64,000 nt of DNA from Hyphomicrobiales bacterium (GTDB lineage: Bacteria > Pseudomonadota > Alphaproteobacteria > Rhizobiales > Rhizobiaceae). The stretch lies in NCBI GenBank assembly GCA_021775415.1, contig JAJFHV010000010.1, forward strand, positions 496,001 through 560,000, in the 5' to 3' direction. The notes under the pieces were generated by a model. It ran no database searches, was not told the origin of the DNA, and worked only from the letters and a program-made list of their open reading frames with translations. The number at the start of each line of letters is the position of its first letter. The stretch's first letter is position 1. Made by a program: the position numbers and the translations under genes. Of this stretch, positions 63,191 to 64,000 are shown piece by piece.

Positions 63191-64000
63191 TTATTGCAGC
63201 GTATCAATATCGCTTTGTGTCACCGTGTAAGTTGCGGTGAACGTAACACTGTCGCCCGGCGCAAGACTGTCCCAACTGCCGTCCGCACTAGTGTCGGTTG
63301 AATCAGTTAATGGTACCACATCGTTGGACAGAACTTCACCGGCCGGGGTTGGAGCAGGACCTGATCCGCCATGAACATCCGCAAGCGTTATGTTTTGAAC
63401 AGTTTGGTTTCCATTGTTGGTGACAACATAGGTGTAGGTGACGACCTGCCCAGAAATAACATCCGTGTCGTCATCTGCAGATTTGGCGACTCCGATTGAC
63501 GGGCTGACAGTTATCGTCGTGGTGGCAGCGTCCAATACGGCGGTCGTTTCGGCAGAATCGAAAGTTGCGGTGTTTACAAGATCATTGCCATCGTCGACAT
63601 CCGCCTGAACCACATCATACGACGCTACGTAGATCCAGGTCTCGCTTGTATCAAGAATTCCGTCGCCATCTGTGTCACCGCTCAGCGTTGGGCCAGAAGT
63701 GAGCGTCAGGGATGAACCGTTTTGATCGAGAACATCGGCCAATGTGGGTGATGTCAGATCCACATTGCCGGTGTTATCAACAACGATTGTATAGTTAAGG
63801 GTGTCGGTCGAGGAGATCGAGGTCAGGTTTACAGACTTTGCAATCGTGGCCAATGGAGCAACCATATTCCAGCGAAGTCTGAAATTGCCGGTGCCGTTGC
63901 CATATCCACCGACCTGTATCCGGTAGATTGTTCCAGAGACAGCAGCGAAAGACAAAAGGCTTGAAAATGCGGAGCAGCCAGGGCCGTCATCGTTTCTGAC
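63191..64000 (-). CDS. Secreted or surface DUF11-repeat protein, C-terminal part (5' end outside window)
   Basis: The frame is open to the right edge, so only the last 270 residues or so are seen. The visible start (NDDGPGCSAFSSLLSFAAVSGTIYRIQVGGY) resembles a bacterial pre-peptidase-like beta domain. Two DUF11-like repeats follow, each with a beta-sandwich pattern (NYTIVVDNTGNVDLTSPTLADVL; TYTYVVTNNGNQTVQNITLADVH) and an Asp-rich DTDGDGILDTSETW calcium-type loop. It ends in TYTVTQSDIDTLQ. It is likely an exported adhesin-like or surface protein. Confidence 0.8.
   Translation of the reverse strand, partial: VRNDDGPGCSAFSSLLSFAAVSGTIYRIQVGGYGNGTGNFRLRWNMVAPLATIAKSVNLTSISSTDTLNYTIVVDNTGNVDLTSPTLADVLDQNGSSLTLTSGPTLSGDTDGDGILDTSETWIYVASYDVVQADVDDGNDLVNTATFDSAETTAVLDAATTTITVSPSIGVAKSADDDTDVISGQVVTYTYVVTNNGNQTVQNITLADVHGGSGPAPTPAGEVLSNDVVPLTDSTDTSADGSWDSLAPGDSVTFTATYTVTQSDIDTLQ

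Noticed and set aside
63191-63260. Premature stop cutting a DUF11 repeat of the right-edge protein
   Set aside because: The TVTQSDIDTLQ ending looks like a natural repeat end; nothing clear of the family continues in any frame behind it.
1-64000. tRNA, rRNA, CRISPR arrays, integrase or transposase genes
   Set aside because: None was found on reading both strands; the hairpin element has no associated enzyme gene.

Overview
The window is a 64 kb piece of an alphaproteobacterial chromosome with roughly balanced base composition. A DUF1127 small protein, GcvA- and ArgP-type LysR regulators, a type III glutamine synthetase and the HutF branch of histidine breakdown suggest a marine Hyphomicrobiales or Rhodobacterales type organism. 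I cannot name the genus. No rRNA, tRNA, CRISPR array or intact insertion sequence was seen.

Layout. (1) 1-7.5 kb: exopolysaccharide genes (glycosyltransferases, a Wzz/tyrosine-kinase-like protein, a nucleotide-sugar epimerase, UDP-glucuronate decarboxylase) and an exported protein of unknown function. (2) 7.7-20 kb: trimethylamine (TMA) and TMAO catabolism: tdm with a translationally coupled 2OG oxygenase on +, facing a minus-strand group tmoX-tmoW-tmoV-usp-tmm-DUF1194-class I amidotransferase; a LysR regulator diverges from tmoX. (3) 20-28 kb: a four-subunit N-methylglutamate dehydrogenase (mgdABCD, sarcosine-oxidase-like) with an extra FAD oxidoreductase and a divergent GlxA/AraC regulator. 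(4) 28-32 kb: two ammonium transporters, each followed by a tiny one-helix membrane protein. (5) 32-39 kb: cupins, a HAD phosphatase, an MFS carrier, a second PhyH oxygenase, a hairpin-rich repeat element, a decayed cupin fragment and two divergent PPK2 kinases. (6) 39-45.5 kb: gmaS-mgsABC plus a conserved-looking small ORF, with a divergent GntR regulator. (7) 45.6-58 kb: glnT, a DMT exporter, a histidine-ammonia-lyase homologue that has lost the MIO serine, an ornithine cyclodeaminase homologue, hutC-hutF divergent from hutI-hutH-hutU, and a TauD-type oxygenase. (8) 58-64 kb: a DM13 protein with a TetR regulator, a small Cys-rich ORF, a fatty acid desaturase, ArgP, DUF1127, an EamA transporter and a partial surface protein.

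How they work together. TMAO is imported by TmoXWV, TMA is oxidised by Tmm, TMAO is demethylated by Tdm to dimethylamine and formaldehyde, and monomethylamine enters GmaS/Mgs/Mgd to give methylene-THF and ammonia. The Amt proteins and GlnT handle the ammonium. Dimethylamine monooxygenase genes and hutG are not in this window. The most interesting proposal is that the MIO-less lyase beside hut eliminates trimethylamine from a histidine betaine (hercynine or ergothioneine), giving a urocanate-type product for Hut and TMA for the Tmm/Tdm/Gma route. A second signal is a set of ACCAA repeats spaced 10-12 bp (one helical turn) upstream of tdm, tmoX/lysR, amt, gmaS/gntR and glnT, which looks like an unnamed shared operator for this nitrogen regulon.
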